A program made the translations under genes and the position numbers. A stretch of DNA of 64,000 bases from Petunia secreta. Taxonomy: Eukaryota > Streptophyta > Magnoliopsida > Solanales > Solanaceae. Numbering within the stretch: position 1 is the stretch's first letter; every line of letters starts with the position of its first letter. Below, piece by piece: positions 21,922 to 34,080 of this stretch. The notes beneath the pieces are model-generated. The model saw only the letters and a list, made by a program, of their open reading frames with translations. It ran no database searches and had not been told where the DNA came from. The DNA lies in the NCBI GenBank assembly GCA_029990175.1, contig JARKIP010000053.1, positions 16,634,001 through 16,698,000 of the forward strand, in the 5' to 3' direction.

Positions 21922-23717
21922 CCCTAGATGAAGTTCTGGACAAACTCATTGAATATTTGCATGGTAAACAGCTTATGCATTGGAAAAAACATGAGGTGCT
22001 ACGTTCCATTGTTGAACAAAGATTACAACATGCAGTTTTAGGCAAATTTTCTTATAGGAAACCTAATATTCGAGAATTACGTAAGGTTATTCCTATCCAG
22101 TGTGAGATAAAAGATTCCTGCTTTATTGGATTGATTGAAGACAATTATGTCTTGATTAAATTATCATTGATGGAGGATTATATTCACTTACTCTCAAAGC
22201 CTGCTTTTTATTTGAATGCTCAAGGTGATTATTGGCATATGAGATACACAAAGTGGAATTCTTGGTGGAAGCCTGATGGAGAAACTGCTATTGCTTGGAT
22301 TTCCTTTCCAGAGTTGCCTCCTAATTTCTTTGGGAAGCAATATATTTTTTTGTTAGCAAAGGAAGTGGGAAGACCATTGCATGTTGATGCTGTAACGTTA
22401 AATGGTACCCGACCAAGTTGTGCAAAAGTGAAAGTAGAGGCCGATTTGCTGGGTAAGTTCCCGCTAAAGATTAAAATATTGGAAGAAGATGATGAAACTG
22501 GAACTGAACAATCTAAGTGGATTAGAATCAATTTGACTATATGCCTAAATACTACAAGAATTGTAAGAAGCAAGGTCACAAGGAGATGGAATGCTGGATT
22601 ATTCACCCAGAACTGCACAGGAAACAACAAGATGAAACTGTGAATGATGTGTCTGAGAAGGAAATTATTTGCACTGCTGCAGCTACTACCAAAGTCTTAA
22701 CCAGTGGCAAGGTGGTTGGAAAGCCAATTGTTAATTAGACAAAGCAAGGATGGATGTAGAGGAGGACAAACAAATATAAAAGAGACAATAGATGTCATAT
22801 TATAGATGAAGGAGTTGGAAAAAAAATTGTCCAAGTGCAAAATAAAGAGAATGTTCAAGTTAAGATTGCTAGTACAAATTCATTCCAGACACTTGCTGAT
22901 GAATTTAACAAGGATGATTTAGTGGAAAAGCAGGTTGATGCTGAGAAGGATGATAAGGTTGATACTATTGTTAAAGGTAATTATAATCTTAATCTTGCTA
23001 CAACTCCAGTACAAAAGGAAAACAGGGCAAAAGTAAAATCAACTACAAATGTTAATGGCAACAATGGTGAAGATTGTACAAAAGTGAATTCTATTGCTAG
23101 TTTGCCTGTTGATCAGGGTAACACAAAGGAGTGGATATCAAAGTCTTTTAAGAATCATCCAAAGAATCAAGAAATAGGTGAAATAGTAGTGTCTGGTAAA
23201 GATGCTGGAGTTGATCTTCAGACTCAGGGACAAGAAAAGGATATTGGCACTTCTCCAGTTATTGCATTATCTACTGAGGATAATGAGCTTGTTGGTAATT
23301 TTGAGCCAGAAGCTGATCCTGTTCACAGTCCTCCATGCAAGGAGAGTGGTGAGCTTCTGGTGACTGTTCCAACCAACACTGGTGCTATAAAAGCTGTTTC
23401 AATTCATGTGTCTTAGGGATGACCCTACAATGCTGTTACAGGTTCATGTTCCAGTGAAATCTCCAAAACACGTACTCCATGACTCGATTTCTCATAATGT
23501 AAATCCTGGAGACATTCAAAAAGTAATAGTTGAGCAACGACAAATAGAAGATGAGGGTGATGATGAATCCACAGCTGGCAACTTTCAACAAATGGCAAAT
23601 GAGAGTGATTTACCACCAAGGACTACTGTAAAGGGAGGTAAGAAAGGCAAGAAGCAGAATCCGCCTCAGGAGACAAGCAGAATATTGCCCAAAAGGGTTG
23701 TATCCAAGTCTAAATAA
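21922..23717 (+). pseudogene. LINE copy 2 ORF1, main part
   Basis: The DUF4283-like nucleic-acid-binding region (about 21957-22530) shows WKKHEVLRSIVEQRLQ, a WISFPELPPNFFGKQYIF block and GRPLHVDA...SCAKVKVEADL. A frameshift leads into a zinc knuckle at about 22541-22600 whose first Cys is Tyr (KYYKNCKKQGHKEMECW). A Lys/Asp-rich tail follows, open at 22835-23416, with a TAG at 23414 and a last open stretch to 23717. The stop TAA (23715-23717) shares its final A with the ORF2 ATG. ORF1 products bind element RNA; this copy cannot make one intact. Confidence 0.85.
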
Positions 23718-26700
23718 TGATTAAAGCTCTCATATGGAATATAAGGTCTATTAATACTCAACGGACCTTTTCGAGAGTCATTAATATGCATAGAGAGCAT
23801 GGATTTTTTGTGATTGCACTTATGGAGCCATTTCAACAATCAAGACACATTCAAAGACATAGGAGAAGGTTGGGAATGGAAGCTGCATTGTTTAACTTGA
23901 ATGAGAAGATTTGGGTCTTCTTAGATGCTGCTGTCCAGTGGGAGGTAATCAATGATACTGGCCAGTAATTTACTTTGAAGTTATTGCACCAAGATATTTC
24001 CCAACATATGGTGGTAACTTTTATATATGCAAAATGTAGTACAATAGAAAGGTTTGAGTTATGGGATAATTTATATTATATTGCTAGTGACATGGAGCTG
24101 CCTTGGCTAGTTGGAGGGGATTTTAATGTTGTTCTTAGTGAGATAGAAAAGATTGGAGGGCTACTATGAGGATTTTGCTTTTTGTGTCAACTCTAGTGGC
24201 CTATTTGATGTTGGTTTTAAGGGTAGCCCTTTCACTTGGTAGAATGGGAGACCTAATGCTGAATGTGTTTTTGAGAGATTGGACAGGATTCTTGTGAATG
24301 TTCAGTTCGAAAATGTGTTTCAATCTCTTGAAGTGGAACACCTTATGCGCACTAGTTCTGATCATGCTCTTTTATTATTAAATTGTGGGGAGGGGTTCTA
24401 TACATATTGTCAAGCCTTTCAGGTTCTTGAATTTTTGGGCTAAGCATGAATCTTTCAATGATGTTGTGAGAGAACATTAGAGGACAAATTTTGTGGGTGA
24501 TCCTTTCCTAGTGTTCAAGCAAAAGATAAATAGCGTTAAAGGGGCACTGTCAAAGTGGAACAAAGATGCTTTTGGTTACTTTTTCAAGTAAATTTCTATT
24601 AGGGAGAATATTGTGAAGATCAAAGAGATGTTGTTTGAAGAAGAGCCATATGTTGAGAATGAGATTGTATTACAAATGGCTTAGGCTGAGTTAAAAAAAT
24701 ACTATAGCATGGAAGAGCAATATTGGAAGCAGAAAGACGACTTTGCTTGGTTTTCAGAAGGGGACATAAATTCTAAATTTTTTCATAATCTTGTGAATGG
24801 AAAGCAGAGAAAACTTCAGCTTACAAGAATACTGGATGCCAATAGGGACTGGATTGACAATCAAGAAATGATCTCTGGGGCTGCTTGTGAATTCTATCTG
24901 AGTCAGTTTGCACAGGGGGAGGATCCTGTTGATTTTGAGCTACTCTAGCATGTTCCTTTTATGATATCAGATGATCAAAACAAAGATCTTTGTAGGTACT
25001 CAACGATTGAAGAACTAAAACTGGATGTTTTTGCGTTGAGTGGCGGCAGTGCAAGTGTGGTCTGAATGGTTTTACTGGTATATTCTTTCAGGTATGCTGG
25101 GATATAGTTTGTATTGATCTATGCAACATGGTCAGACTTCTTTGATGGATCTTCACTGCCTAAATTTATCACTCATACCAACCTTGTGCTTTTGCCTAAG
25201 AAGTCATTGGTTCAAACATTTTCGAACTTGAGGCCTATAAGTTTGAGCAACTTAACAAACAAGGTGATTACCAGGGTGGTGTATGATAGGTTGGAGAAAA
25301 TGCTTCCTATGTTGATATCTTCTAATCAGTCGGGCTTTGTGAAGGGTAGGAGTATTTTTGAAAATATTCTTCTTACACAAGAAATAATCACAGATATTAG
25401 GAAGAGAGGTAAACCAACTAATATGGTCATTAAGCTGGATATGGCCAAGGCATATGACAAGGTGTCTTTGAAATTTCTTTTGTATGTGCTGAGAAAGATG
25501 TGATTTGTAGAACACTTTATCAATATGATATGGAGACTGCTGTCGAATAATTGGTATTCAGTACTAGCTAATGGTCAGGCTTCGGGTTTCTGTCATTCTA
25601 CTAGAGGTGTTAAGCAGGGTGATCCACTTTCACCAGCTTTGTTCATTTTATCACCTAAGGTGTTGTCAAGAGCTTTGAATAGTTTGTTTGAGCATAAGAA
25701 ATTCATTGGTTATGGCATGCCTAAGTAGTCTACGCCTTTAAACCAACTTGCTTGTGTTGATGACACGATAATATTTGCTTCTTCTGAGCCATATTCATTG
25801 AAGAGAGTGATGGATGTGATGAAAAATATGAGCAGGTTTCGGGACAGATGATTAACAAAGGCAATAGTTCATTCTATATGCATTCTGAAGTGTCAGGTGC
25901 CTTAGTCCAGTTTGTGTGCGATATTACATGTTTTGCAAAGGGAGTATTCCTTTTTACTTACTTGGGGTGCCCTGTATTCTACACAAGGAGGAGGAAGTGC
26001 TACTATGATGATTTGATCAAGAAAGTGAACTCTAAATTGCATTCTTAGAAAGGGAAAATGTTGTCCTATGGAGGTAAGGCAACACTGATTGTCAGTGTAT
26101 TACAAAGCATGCCTATTCATATGCATTCAGTTTTGGATCCTCCAAAATATGTATTGGAACAATTGCATAAAATATTTGTAAGGTTTTTCTAGAATAACAA
26201 GGAAGAAGGAGCGGAGGCCCGCCATCTGCTAGCATTGTGGTTTGGAATCGATTCTTTATCAATGGCCCACCCTTTCTTTGAACCTTGTCTCTCACTAAGG
26301 GCTTCTATTCCAATAAGCCTACTTATACGTTCTATCTAAGCCTAGCTTCCCGCCTTTCCGGTAACAAAGTCCTATTTTTTTGCCTTTAGGCGGTGAAAAT
26401 GAAGTTCGCAGATCTAGACCTTCTCTCTTTTTATTTATGGAGTAGACACTGGGTTTCATGGAAAAATCTTTCCTTGCCCACAGAAGAGGGTGGCCTAGGC
26501 TTCAGACCATTATTTGATGTGTCCAAGGCTCTTTTTGCTAAGCTGAGGTGGAAATTTCAAACTTTGAGGTCCTTATGGAGTCTCCAACTATGGTAGACAC
26601 CAAAGATGGTTCTCGTGTTTGGAAAAAATACTGGAGGCAAGGAAGGCAAGGAAAGAGGTGGAACATGAAATTTGGTGGCAACTAAAAAGAGGCACTTCTA

Positions 26701-28066
26701 GTGTCTGGCATCAAAGCTGGACCAAGCTGGGTGCCTTATATCATGTTGTACCAGATGACTTTATTATCAATGAGAACATTGAAGATGTGTCAGAGTCGAT
26801 GGCTAACGGGAGCTGGAACGACCAACTGCTGATTGAAACATTCTCGGAGGACATTACTAATCATATTAAGCAAGACATTCACTTTGCTGGAAATGGAGGT
26901 ACCTAGGACAAGCCATGGTAGATGCCTACTATTTCTGGTAAGTTCACTATGAGTAGTGCTTTTGGGTTCCTTAGACGGAGAGTTGATCCATATCCAAAGT
27001 ACAAATTCATGTGAGTTAAGGGTTTGCTATTTAAGATTTCTTTTTTGATATGGAGGCTTTGGCAGTCTAAGGTGCCAACTGATGACATGTTAAGGAAAAT
27101 AGGGATCTCAATAGGCTCTAGGTGTTATTGTTGTGTGAATAGCCAGCAGGAGACCTTGACTCATGTGTTTCTAACAAGTCCGACTGCTATAAGAGTATGG
27201 ATGTTTTTTTTGTAGATGCTGCAGGTATTCAGACTCATTTAGTTCAACTGAGGTAGGCTATTAGAGTTTTTTGGAATTACGGCTCATGCTTAAAACTGAA
27301 GCAACTATATCAAGCTATGCCTGCAATAATTACATGGGACATATGGAAGAGAAGGAATGTTGTAAAGCATGGAGGTACAGTTTCTGTTAATAGAGTTATT
27401 CATGAGGTAAATAAAACCATATTCTTTCTTGCTAGGGTAAGGTAACTATTGTTGATAGGGATTCCACTTATATAACCGGACATGATCAAGTTCCTGGAGG
27501 AGTATAGACTGATACTGTTTACTAAGAGGGTGGCATGACAGTCTCCTTTCGAAGGGTGGTTCAAGTGCAATACTGATGGGGCTTCTAGGGGTAATCCAGG
27601 TCCTAATTCTTTTGGATTTTGTGTGAGAGACTGTGTAGGTTATTTGGTATATGCTAGAGCTTTAGATATTGGAGAAACTACCAACATAGTAGCTGAGGCG
27701 AAGGGTATTTTGAAGGGATTGACCTATTGTGTAGAGGAGGAGATTCATCCGTTGATTTTGGAGAAAAACTCTCTTGTGATGAAGAAGTTCATAGAAGGAG
27801 AATGGGATCCTCCTTGGTGTATGTTGAAGGAAGTTGAGAAGATCAAGGAGTTGAAGGATAACTTTAATGTTATATTTCAACATGTGCTAAGGGAGGGGAA
27901 CACAATAGCAGATTTTCCAGCTAACCTTATTTTCTCTTTTGCAGGTGAGATGACATTTTTTTCATTCTATGATTTGCCTAGTGCAGGGAGAAAGCTCATT
28001 AATATGGACAAAGCTCATATTCCTAATCTTAGGATTAGTATGGCAAAGAGGAGAGCTCTGGATTGA
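23717..28066 (+). pseudogene. LINE copy 2 ORF2: endonuclease, reverse transcriptase, RNase H
   Basis: The endonuclease (23717 to about 24420) shows IWNIRSINTQ, a catalytic-type ALMEPF, WLVGGDFNVV and SDHALLLL. The RT (about 25110-26050) shows ISLSNLTNKV, KLDMAKAYDKV, GVKQGDPLSPALF and the active site ACVDD, with Cys where copy 1 has Tyr. A zinc-finger-like C-terminal region (about 27020-27215) precedes RNase H (about 27550-27960), with NTDGASRGNPGP and VAEAKGI; the third acidic residue seems lost (LEKNS, where LExDS is usual). Plant L1 elements often carry this RNase H. Many stops and frameshifts and a foreign insert (26211-26444) inactivate it. Confidence 0.9.
26211..26444. other. Foreign 234-bp insert in LINE copy 2, resembling mitochondrial DNA
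   Basis: Copy 1 (reverse, near 4150) runs straight from AAGAAGG to CACTTGGTTTCATGG. Copy 2 has about 234 extra bases between these points, beginning GCGGAGGCCCGCCATCTGC and ending near GGAGTAG. The composition and phrases such as TTCCCGCCTTTCCGGTAAC look like plant mitochondrial intergenic DNA. The presence of an insert is clear from the copy comparison; the mitochondrial origin is recognition by style only. Confidence 0.6.
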
Positions 28067-28933
28067 TGATTATACTCAAGTTGTTTTATGATTCTTGCTT
28101 GCTTGAGGGATATACATTGTCATTCTCCTTCTCAGTGGTATTAGTGTGGTTTCATGCTCATTCTAGGGAGGAGTTGATAGTGTATAAAGTGCTTGAGTTT
28201 AAGTAAGATGTTTATTGATTTGCATAGTATAATACGTGGTTGCATATAGATTGTAGAATGTTTCTTGATGTTGGCTTCCGAAATTGTATGTTGGTGGACA
28301 TCCATAAACTTCTCATGGACAATGAGCGAGCCGGCGAGAGATTTGAGAAGAGGGAATGGCTGGCTAGAATTTGCATCAGCTTAACGAGCGTCGCCGCGAG
28401 CCCTTGGTGACAGGCAGAGGTTCGGTTGTTTTTAAGCGAGCTTCCCAGCAAGAGTAGTCTTTTTATTTTGGTGCCAGGCAGATTTTGCTCGCTGCCAGCG
28501 AGAGCAGTATTTTTCTTGGTGTGGGCGGGCAGAATTTTCAAGACCTCACCAAGCTAAGTTGAGGTTTTTTGGAAGCGGAAAAACTTAAAGGGAGTTAGTA
28601 GAAGTTTATGCTTGGTTTAATCTCTTGAAGTAGTTGAATAGAAGTGGGTCTTAACATTCATAGTTGCTTTGTTCGGTCTTGAAATTATAGCACCTAATGA
28701 GGACTTTGAGGTTCTTTCTCGATTTCGACCCTTGGCATGTGGATGTTTATTGACGTGTATTTTCTGGATATACTTCGTAGCAAGTTTTTCAATTATATTA
28801 GACATTTAGTTAGCTAGCTTTATCTTTGATTTGCATTTACCAAGGTGCAACAATGTAATAACTTTGTAAGTTTATGATTACTAATACATTAGCTACTAGG
28901 CTCACCGCCTAACGGTATATTTGCTTTAAAAAA
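28067..28933 (+). other. LINE copy 2 3' UTR and tail
   Basis: After the last ORF2 codon, about 870 bp lead to the terminal GCCTAACGGTATATTTGC and a short A-run. No open frame or structure of note is visible. An inexact AGCGAG-rich stretch lies at about 28385-28505. Confidence 0.7.
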
Positions 28934-29699
28934 AGGTAAAAGAATATTGCTATTTTGGTTTATTTCTTTATTTTAGTATAATTTTGGGGTCTTTTTGTAA
29001 TTTTATAAACATTGGTCCAACTATATAATGTTTTTTCCTCATTTTTTATACAGTTTTAAAATTTCTCAATTATTCCTCACCCGTATCACGCCCGTTTCAT
29101 CGCCGTTTTTGCTCGTGTCCACTGCATCACCGTCTTTTTTCGCCACGTTTTCTCCCCCATTTTTCTCCCCCACGTTCTCCACTATCATCCCTGTTTCTGA
29201 ACCATTTTCGTAACTGTTTCAGTGTTTAAATTGTCGGTTTTTTTTTTCACTTTTTAAGGTTTCACTTTTTGCTCACATATTTTTTAGTTTCAATGTCTAA
29301 TTCTAGTTCGTCTTCTAATACTAGGGAACTTAGGAGTAAAACGAAAAATGATACAAATGTTTCAAAAAGTGGGTCAAAATCTGTGTTAAAACTTAAAGTT
29401 CACGTTTCTAAGTCGAAAGAAACCCCGCAACAATTGAAGCGTGTAATGCGGTCGTCTGTGTCTCCTTCTACAGGTAAGGGTAAAGGTAAAATTGTGGTTG
29501 ATGATGATGATTTTGAAGAAGATGCTTTACCATTGAAGAAAAGATGGATTTCTGTGTTTGCTGATATAGTATTACAGGTACTTTTGTTTCTTTATTTTTT
29601 TATTTTTTTCCTGTTTTGTGCATCTATTTGTTTATTATGTTATTTCTTGTTGTATCTATTGTGGTGTTGCATGTGGTTGTACTATATTTTAATATTTCT

Positions 29700-29940
29700 T
29701 TAGTGTATTTTACTGATTTTATAGTGTTTTACTATTTCTGCTGTGTGTTTTACTGTTTCTGTAGTGTATTATTACTGTTTCTGTAATGTATTTACTGTTT
29801 CTGTAGTGTTTGCACTATTTCTGTAGTTTTTTACTGTTTCTGTAGTGTATTTACTGTTTCTATAGCGTATTTACTATTCATGTATGTTTTACTGTTTCTG
29901 CATTGTATTTTACTGTTTCTATATTGTACTTACTATTTTT
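29700..29940. repeat. TACTGTTTCTGTAGTGTATT repeats in intron 1
   Basis: The intron after exon 1 consists largely of 15-25 bp variants of TTTACTGTTTCTGTAGTGTA, about eleven in tandem. The same words (TGTTTC and GTATC in the sense of each gene) fill the introns of the transposase gene. Confidence 0.8.
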
Positions 29941-32347
29941 TTTAACTGAGTTGGGTTTTTCCTTTTTAGGGTGTATCATATTATATACCCCAGGATTTTT
30001 ATTGCAAAGAGTTCCATCAAGGGATTACTACGGATGGGGATATTGCAATGCCTTTGAAGGATGTCTTAAGTCCAGTGCAGTTGGAAATGTTCAAAAATAC
30101 TTGTTTTTGTTATTTGTTACAAGTAGAACATTTGCCCATTCATACTCAGTTGCTTCGGTCTTTGCTAGTGTGGGAGATTGAGTCCTCCAAGCCTAGCATC
30201 TTACATTTGAGGTTTGTGTGAATTCGTTTTTGCAATTTGGGTTGCGTGAGTTTACATTAGTGTCAGGGTTAAATTGCTATGGGGATACACTGAGTTCTCT
30301 TGATACGAGTGGTCCAAATCGGTTGATGAGTAGCTACTTCTCGAACGTGGAAAAGGTGTCTCATTTAGAGATTAAGAATGCTCTTACTCAACGGAAGTGG
30401 ATTGGTGATGCTGATGCAGTTAAGATTGCACTTCTGTATGTGATTTTGCATTTTGTGATGTCTGTATCTGATGCACAAACTGTTTCTAAGAAATATTTTG
30501 ATTTGGTATAGTCCGGTCTTTACGAAAACTATCCATGGGGTATAGATTCATTCAAAAAATTGTTTGATAGTATTCATAAGAAGGTGAAAATTAGTAGTAC
30601 ATATTTTCAGGTGGTAGGTTTGCCTTCTGCGTTGCAAGTATGGTTTTATGAGTGCTGGACAAACATTCCTTCATCAGTAGCTATGCGTGTTAGGAGTCGA
30701 ACTCGCCGTATCTTGAACTGGAAAGTGACGACTAATCTTTCAAAGTATAAGACAGTTTGTAAGATTTTAAAGGACCAAGGAAACAAGGTATAATTTCATT
30801 CTTTATGTATCTGTTTTACTTTTTATGCTTTTAAATTTGATTGGTCTACTGTTATGTATGGTGTAGCCGATTTTTAGGCCTATCCACCCGACAGTTGTTG
30901 AGTTGGCCAGGTTGGAGTTGGTGGTTGATACAGACGAACCTGTAGCGGCTGATACTGGTTCAGTAAATAAGGTATGTTTAGTATTTGAAGTAGTTGAAAC
31001 AGTTAGAAACATTATGATACTGTTTTGCCACATTCTGATACAACTTTTTGTTTTTTAGTTCAGCTCACTACTAACTTGAGTTATTAAAGGATCATGAACG
31101 CATTGTATTTTTATTGTATTGTGTCTATGTTTTTTTAATTTGTTGAAATAGTTAGAATTATTGTGATACTGTTTTTGCCTTTATTTCTTTTGAAGGTTGA
31201 TGATCAGTTTAACAATGTTAAGAAATTCCTTGATGAGGAGCTTAGAGAAGTTGTTGATCAAATTAAGCTACTTGCGCAAGGACAGGTATTGTTTATCTTA
31301 ATTTTATTTGATATTATATTCTGCATGTAATGTTGGTTTGAATTAATTTTTTTTTTGGAAACAGGGTACTCAAAGTGGTGCATTTAATACTCGAGATTCA
31401 CCAAAGTCACCACCTGCTAGTGGTGATACAGAGAAGCTCAATTCGGATGATTTTGGTGATACAGAAAAGTTAAGATCAGATGTTTGTGCTGATACAAACA
31501 CTTTTAATGTTGATTCGGCTAATGTTATGGTATGTACCTTATTCCAGTTATCTTGATACAAGTAGATACATTTAGATACAAACAGATACATATACAAATA
31601 CAAATAATTCAACAAGCCAATGAAACTGTACAGCTACGATTTCTTATTTTTATGAGTTATTTTTCCTTTTCTTTTTTTAGCCAATTGCTACTGGTGGAGC
31701 GAGTGATGTAGCAGGCGGCAGCAGAAACCTGTTTCTGTGTCGTCTGATACAATTCAATTTGATGGTGTTGTGCTTATGAAAAGGTGATGGATTTTTTAGT
31801 AGTGGAGTCAGTAATGTAGAAACAACTGATAGTGGAAAACTCCTTCCAATGCCCGCAACGGTTGAAGCTAAGGTTCCTTTGACCCCTTCATTTGCTGGTG
31901 CTAAGTTGCAATTCCCAAATTTCGACCTTGGTTTGAATTTCAGCCAAGACCTTCTGAAGACTCCCAAACCTGATGAGGTGCGTGTTTGGCCTTTTTTTTT
32001 TTTATTTTAAACTTATTGTATCTTCCCTGTTTCTAAACTGTATCATATTATGTACATTGTTTCTTGAATTTATTTTTGTATCTCCAGGGTTTATAGGAGT
32101 TTATTATTTATTCATGTTTTTTTTTTTGCATCAGTTTATTCAAGGTTATTAAGTTGATGGTTCTGCATTTTGTAACAAAGATACTCCTGGACCTTCTCAT
32201 CCGACCAAGTATGCTGCTGCTTGACCTATTAAACCCCCTGCTTTCGATGATTTCTTTGATAATTGAACTGAGGACTAGTTTGTGGAGATGGACCGTAGCA
32301 TTGCTGATACCATTATGAATGTAAAGAAAAGTTTTCAAACTAACCCT

Positions 32348-32491
32348 GTTGCTGAAGAGCCTGCTGCAACTGTTGCTGAAGAGGCTGCTGACATTGTTGC
32401 TGAAGAGCCTACTGCCGCTGTTACTGAAGAGGCTTCTGACACTGTTGCTACAGTGCCTGCTAACACTGTTTCTGAAGAGCCTGTTCAGCAT
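32348..32491 (+). repeat. 24-bp coding repeat (6 units) in the Ulp1 gene
   Basis: Six in-frame 8-residue units of the type VAEEPAAT / VTEEASDT are encoded in tandem. They form an acidic, disordered-looking linker before the protease domain. A stop (TAA, 32522-32524) follows soon after. Confidence 0.8.
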
Positions 32492-33779
32492 TCCGCTGAA
32501 GAGTCTGTTGTGCATGGCGCTTAAGAGCTTCATTATGCTGGTGATGTTGATGAGCCCGGTGAGGATTCTGATGTTGTGCTAGTTAGTGACCTTGAGAACG
32601 AGCAGGCGAGCCTACATGTGGATACTACTACACCTTTACAGGCATTGGTAAGGGTGAAGCATCCTGGTAAATATGATGTTTCACCTTTTGTGCGTGAGTT
32701 TACTTCTGGTGCTAGTAGCAGTTATGTTTCACCAAAACCTTTGATGTTGTAAAGGCATCCTTTTAGTATTGGCATCATAGAAGAAGTTGATCAAGATTTA
32801 GTAAATAAGTTTGTAGCATTTGTTGATGATCTAGCAAAACCGAAAAGAGGAAGGTGTGTGACCCTTTAATGCTCGTTTACTGTATCATTTATTATGTGGA
32901 TATTGTTATAATTCATGTTTATTTTACTTTATATTTTTACGATTTGTGCCTTTTCAAAAACCGACAACATACTTCTATATGAGTTTAACTTTGGAGTAGA
33001 AACTGTGTCAACTCGGATGTGGTTCTTCTACCGCTTAATATAAAGAATATTTGTCATTGGGTGTTGGATGTAGTATCATTCAAGGATAGGTGCATTGGGA
33101 TATATGATTCAATGAGTGGTGCCGGTGGTCGTCATAATGCGGTTGTTGTTGCAGTTGTTGAAAAGATTGCTGAGTTGTTGCCACAGTATCTTTTACTGAC
33201 TAATTTTAACCAGTCAAGGCCCGACATTGATATTATTACGAGCGAAGCATATGCCGACGCAAATCTGGAGGATCCATTTTCTTTGTTCAAGAACTTCCCC
33301 AACAGAGTTTTGGTTCCCTATATGCTTCTTTTCCCTTTATTAGTTCAGATTATGTGAATCACATCTGTGGCGTAATTAATAACTATATATATTGTCATCG
33401 TTTTGTCACTATTTCAGGGATTGTGGAGTGTTTATCATGGCGTATGCGGAGTACTTTATTAGTTCTAGTGATATCACAACTGTCCCTGACTTTGATATAG
33501 GTATTTACCGTGGCCGTCTTACAACACTACTTTGCGATTATGGAAAAAAGAAGATTGATTTAGATGTAGTGAGTGCATGTGAAAATCTAGGTCGGCTAAC
33601 TAAGGAGTTGCCAATCCCAACCATTAGTTGTTATATTTTTTTAGTGGTGTATCTATGTTTATGTTTCTAGGACCGAACGTTTCTACTACGATTTGTTGTT
33701 TGTTGTGATTACCGTTTATGTAATGATAGTTTCAAAATGTTTAGCTTATAGCAATTGTGTTTTATTTTGTTCTTTTTCA

Positions 33780-34080
33780 ACTGTGGAATAGTTTGATACA
33801 ATTATGAAACTATCTGATACAGACAATTAAATTGACAAAGAAACAGTTGAAAATATCTTGAAACAATCAGGAACCACTTGTGACACTTCTAACCAGTCAA
33901 TTTCAATGACAAAGAAACAGTAAAAAAATAACTATGAAACAGTTTCATACAATCATGAAACAGTCTGATACAGACAGCTAAATTGATTAAGAAACAGTTG
34001 AAAATATCTTGAAACAATTCTCAAACTGAATCACTTCTAACCAGTCAGATTCAACGACAAAGAAACAACTAAAAAAAGTT
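33780..34080. other. Convergent intergenic spacer of the MULE with GATACA/GAAACA words
   Basis: Between the 3' ends of the two convergent genes lies AT-rich DNA with repeated TGAAACAGTCTGATACAGAC-like words (for example near 33800, 33960 and 33970). No gene is visible. Confidence 0.6.

Larger units (their letters stand above)
12016..28933 (+). mobile_element. L1-type LINE, copy 2 (about 7.3 kb, split by G2)
   Basis: The LINE starts near 12016 and resumes at 21922 after the G2 insertion. It ends with a 3' UTR and a short A-run at about 28927-28934. Copy 1 supplies the empty site: it runs without a break from the equivalent of 12268 into the equivalent of 21922 (about 8605). The near-duplicate 15-mers at 12001 and 28934 are the likely target duplication. 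Domain order is ORF1 (Pro-rich N-terminus, DUF4283-like, zinc knuckle), endonuclease, RT and RNase H. It also contains a foreign insert at about 26211-26444 and many stops. Confidence 0.9.
29293..33670 (+). pseudogene. MULE-borne gene: DUF1985 plus Ulp1 (C48) cysteine protease, multi-exon, decayed
   Basis: Exon 1 (29293-29577) encodes a Ser/Lys-rich N-terminus with a GKGKGK-type basic patch and ends at CAG/GTACT. Exon 2 resumes at 29970 after TTTTTAG and encodes a DUF1985 region (FGLREFTLVSGLNC, NYPWGIDSFKKL) to about 30790. It is broken by a GT-slip frameshift near 30215 and by TAG at 30509. Short Asp/Ser-rich exons follow (about 30868-31975), then an 8-residue repeat (32348-32491). The C-terminal protease shows the His (CHWVLD, 33055-33057), Asp (GIYDSM, 33106-33108) and Cys (DCGVF, 33422-33424) of a Ulp1 triad. 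Ulp1 enzymes remove SUMO; this copy is unlikely to work. Confidence 0.8.

Noticed and set aside
28212..28541. Minus-strand open frame in the LINE 3' UTR
   Set aside because: No domain, opposite to the LINE sense, and absent as a conserved feature elsewhere.
32349..32582. Leu-rich membrane-like frame
   Set aside because: It is the +1 shadow of the acidic VAEEPAAT coding repeat of the Ulp1 gene.
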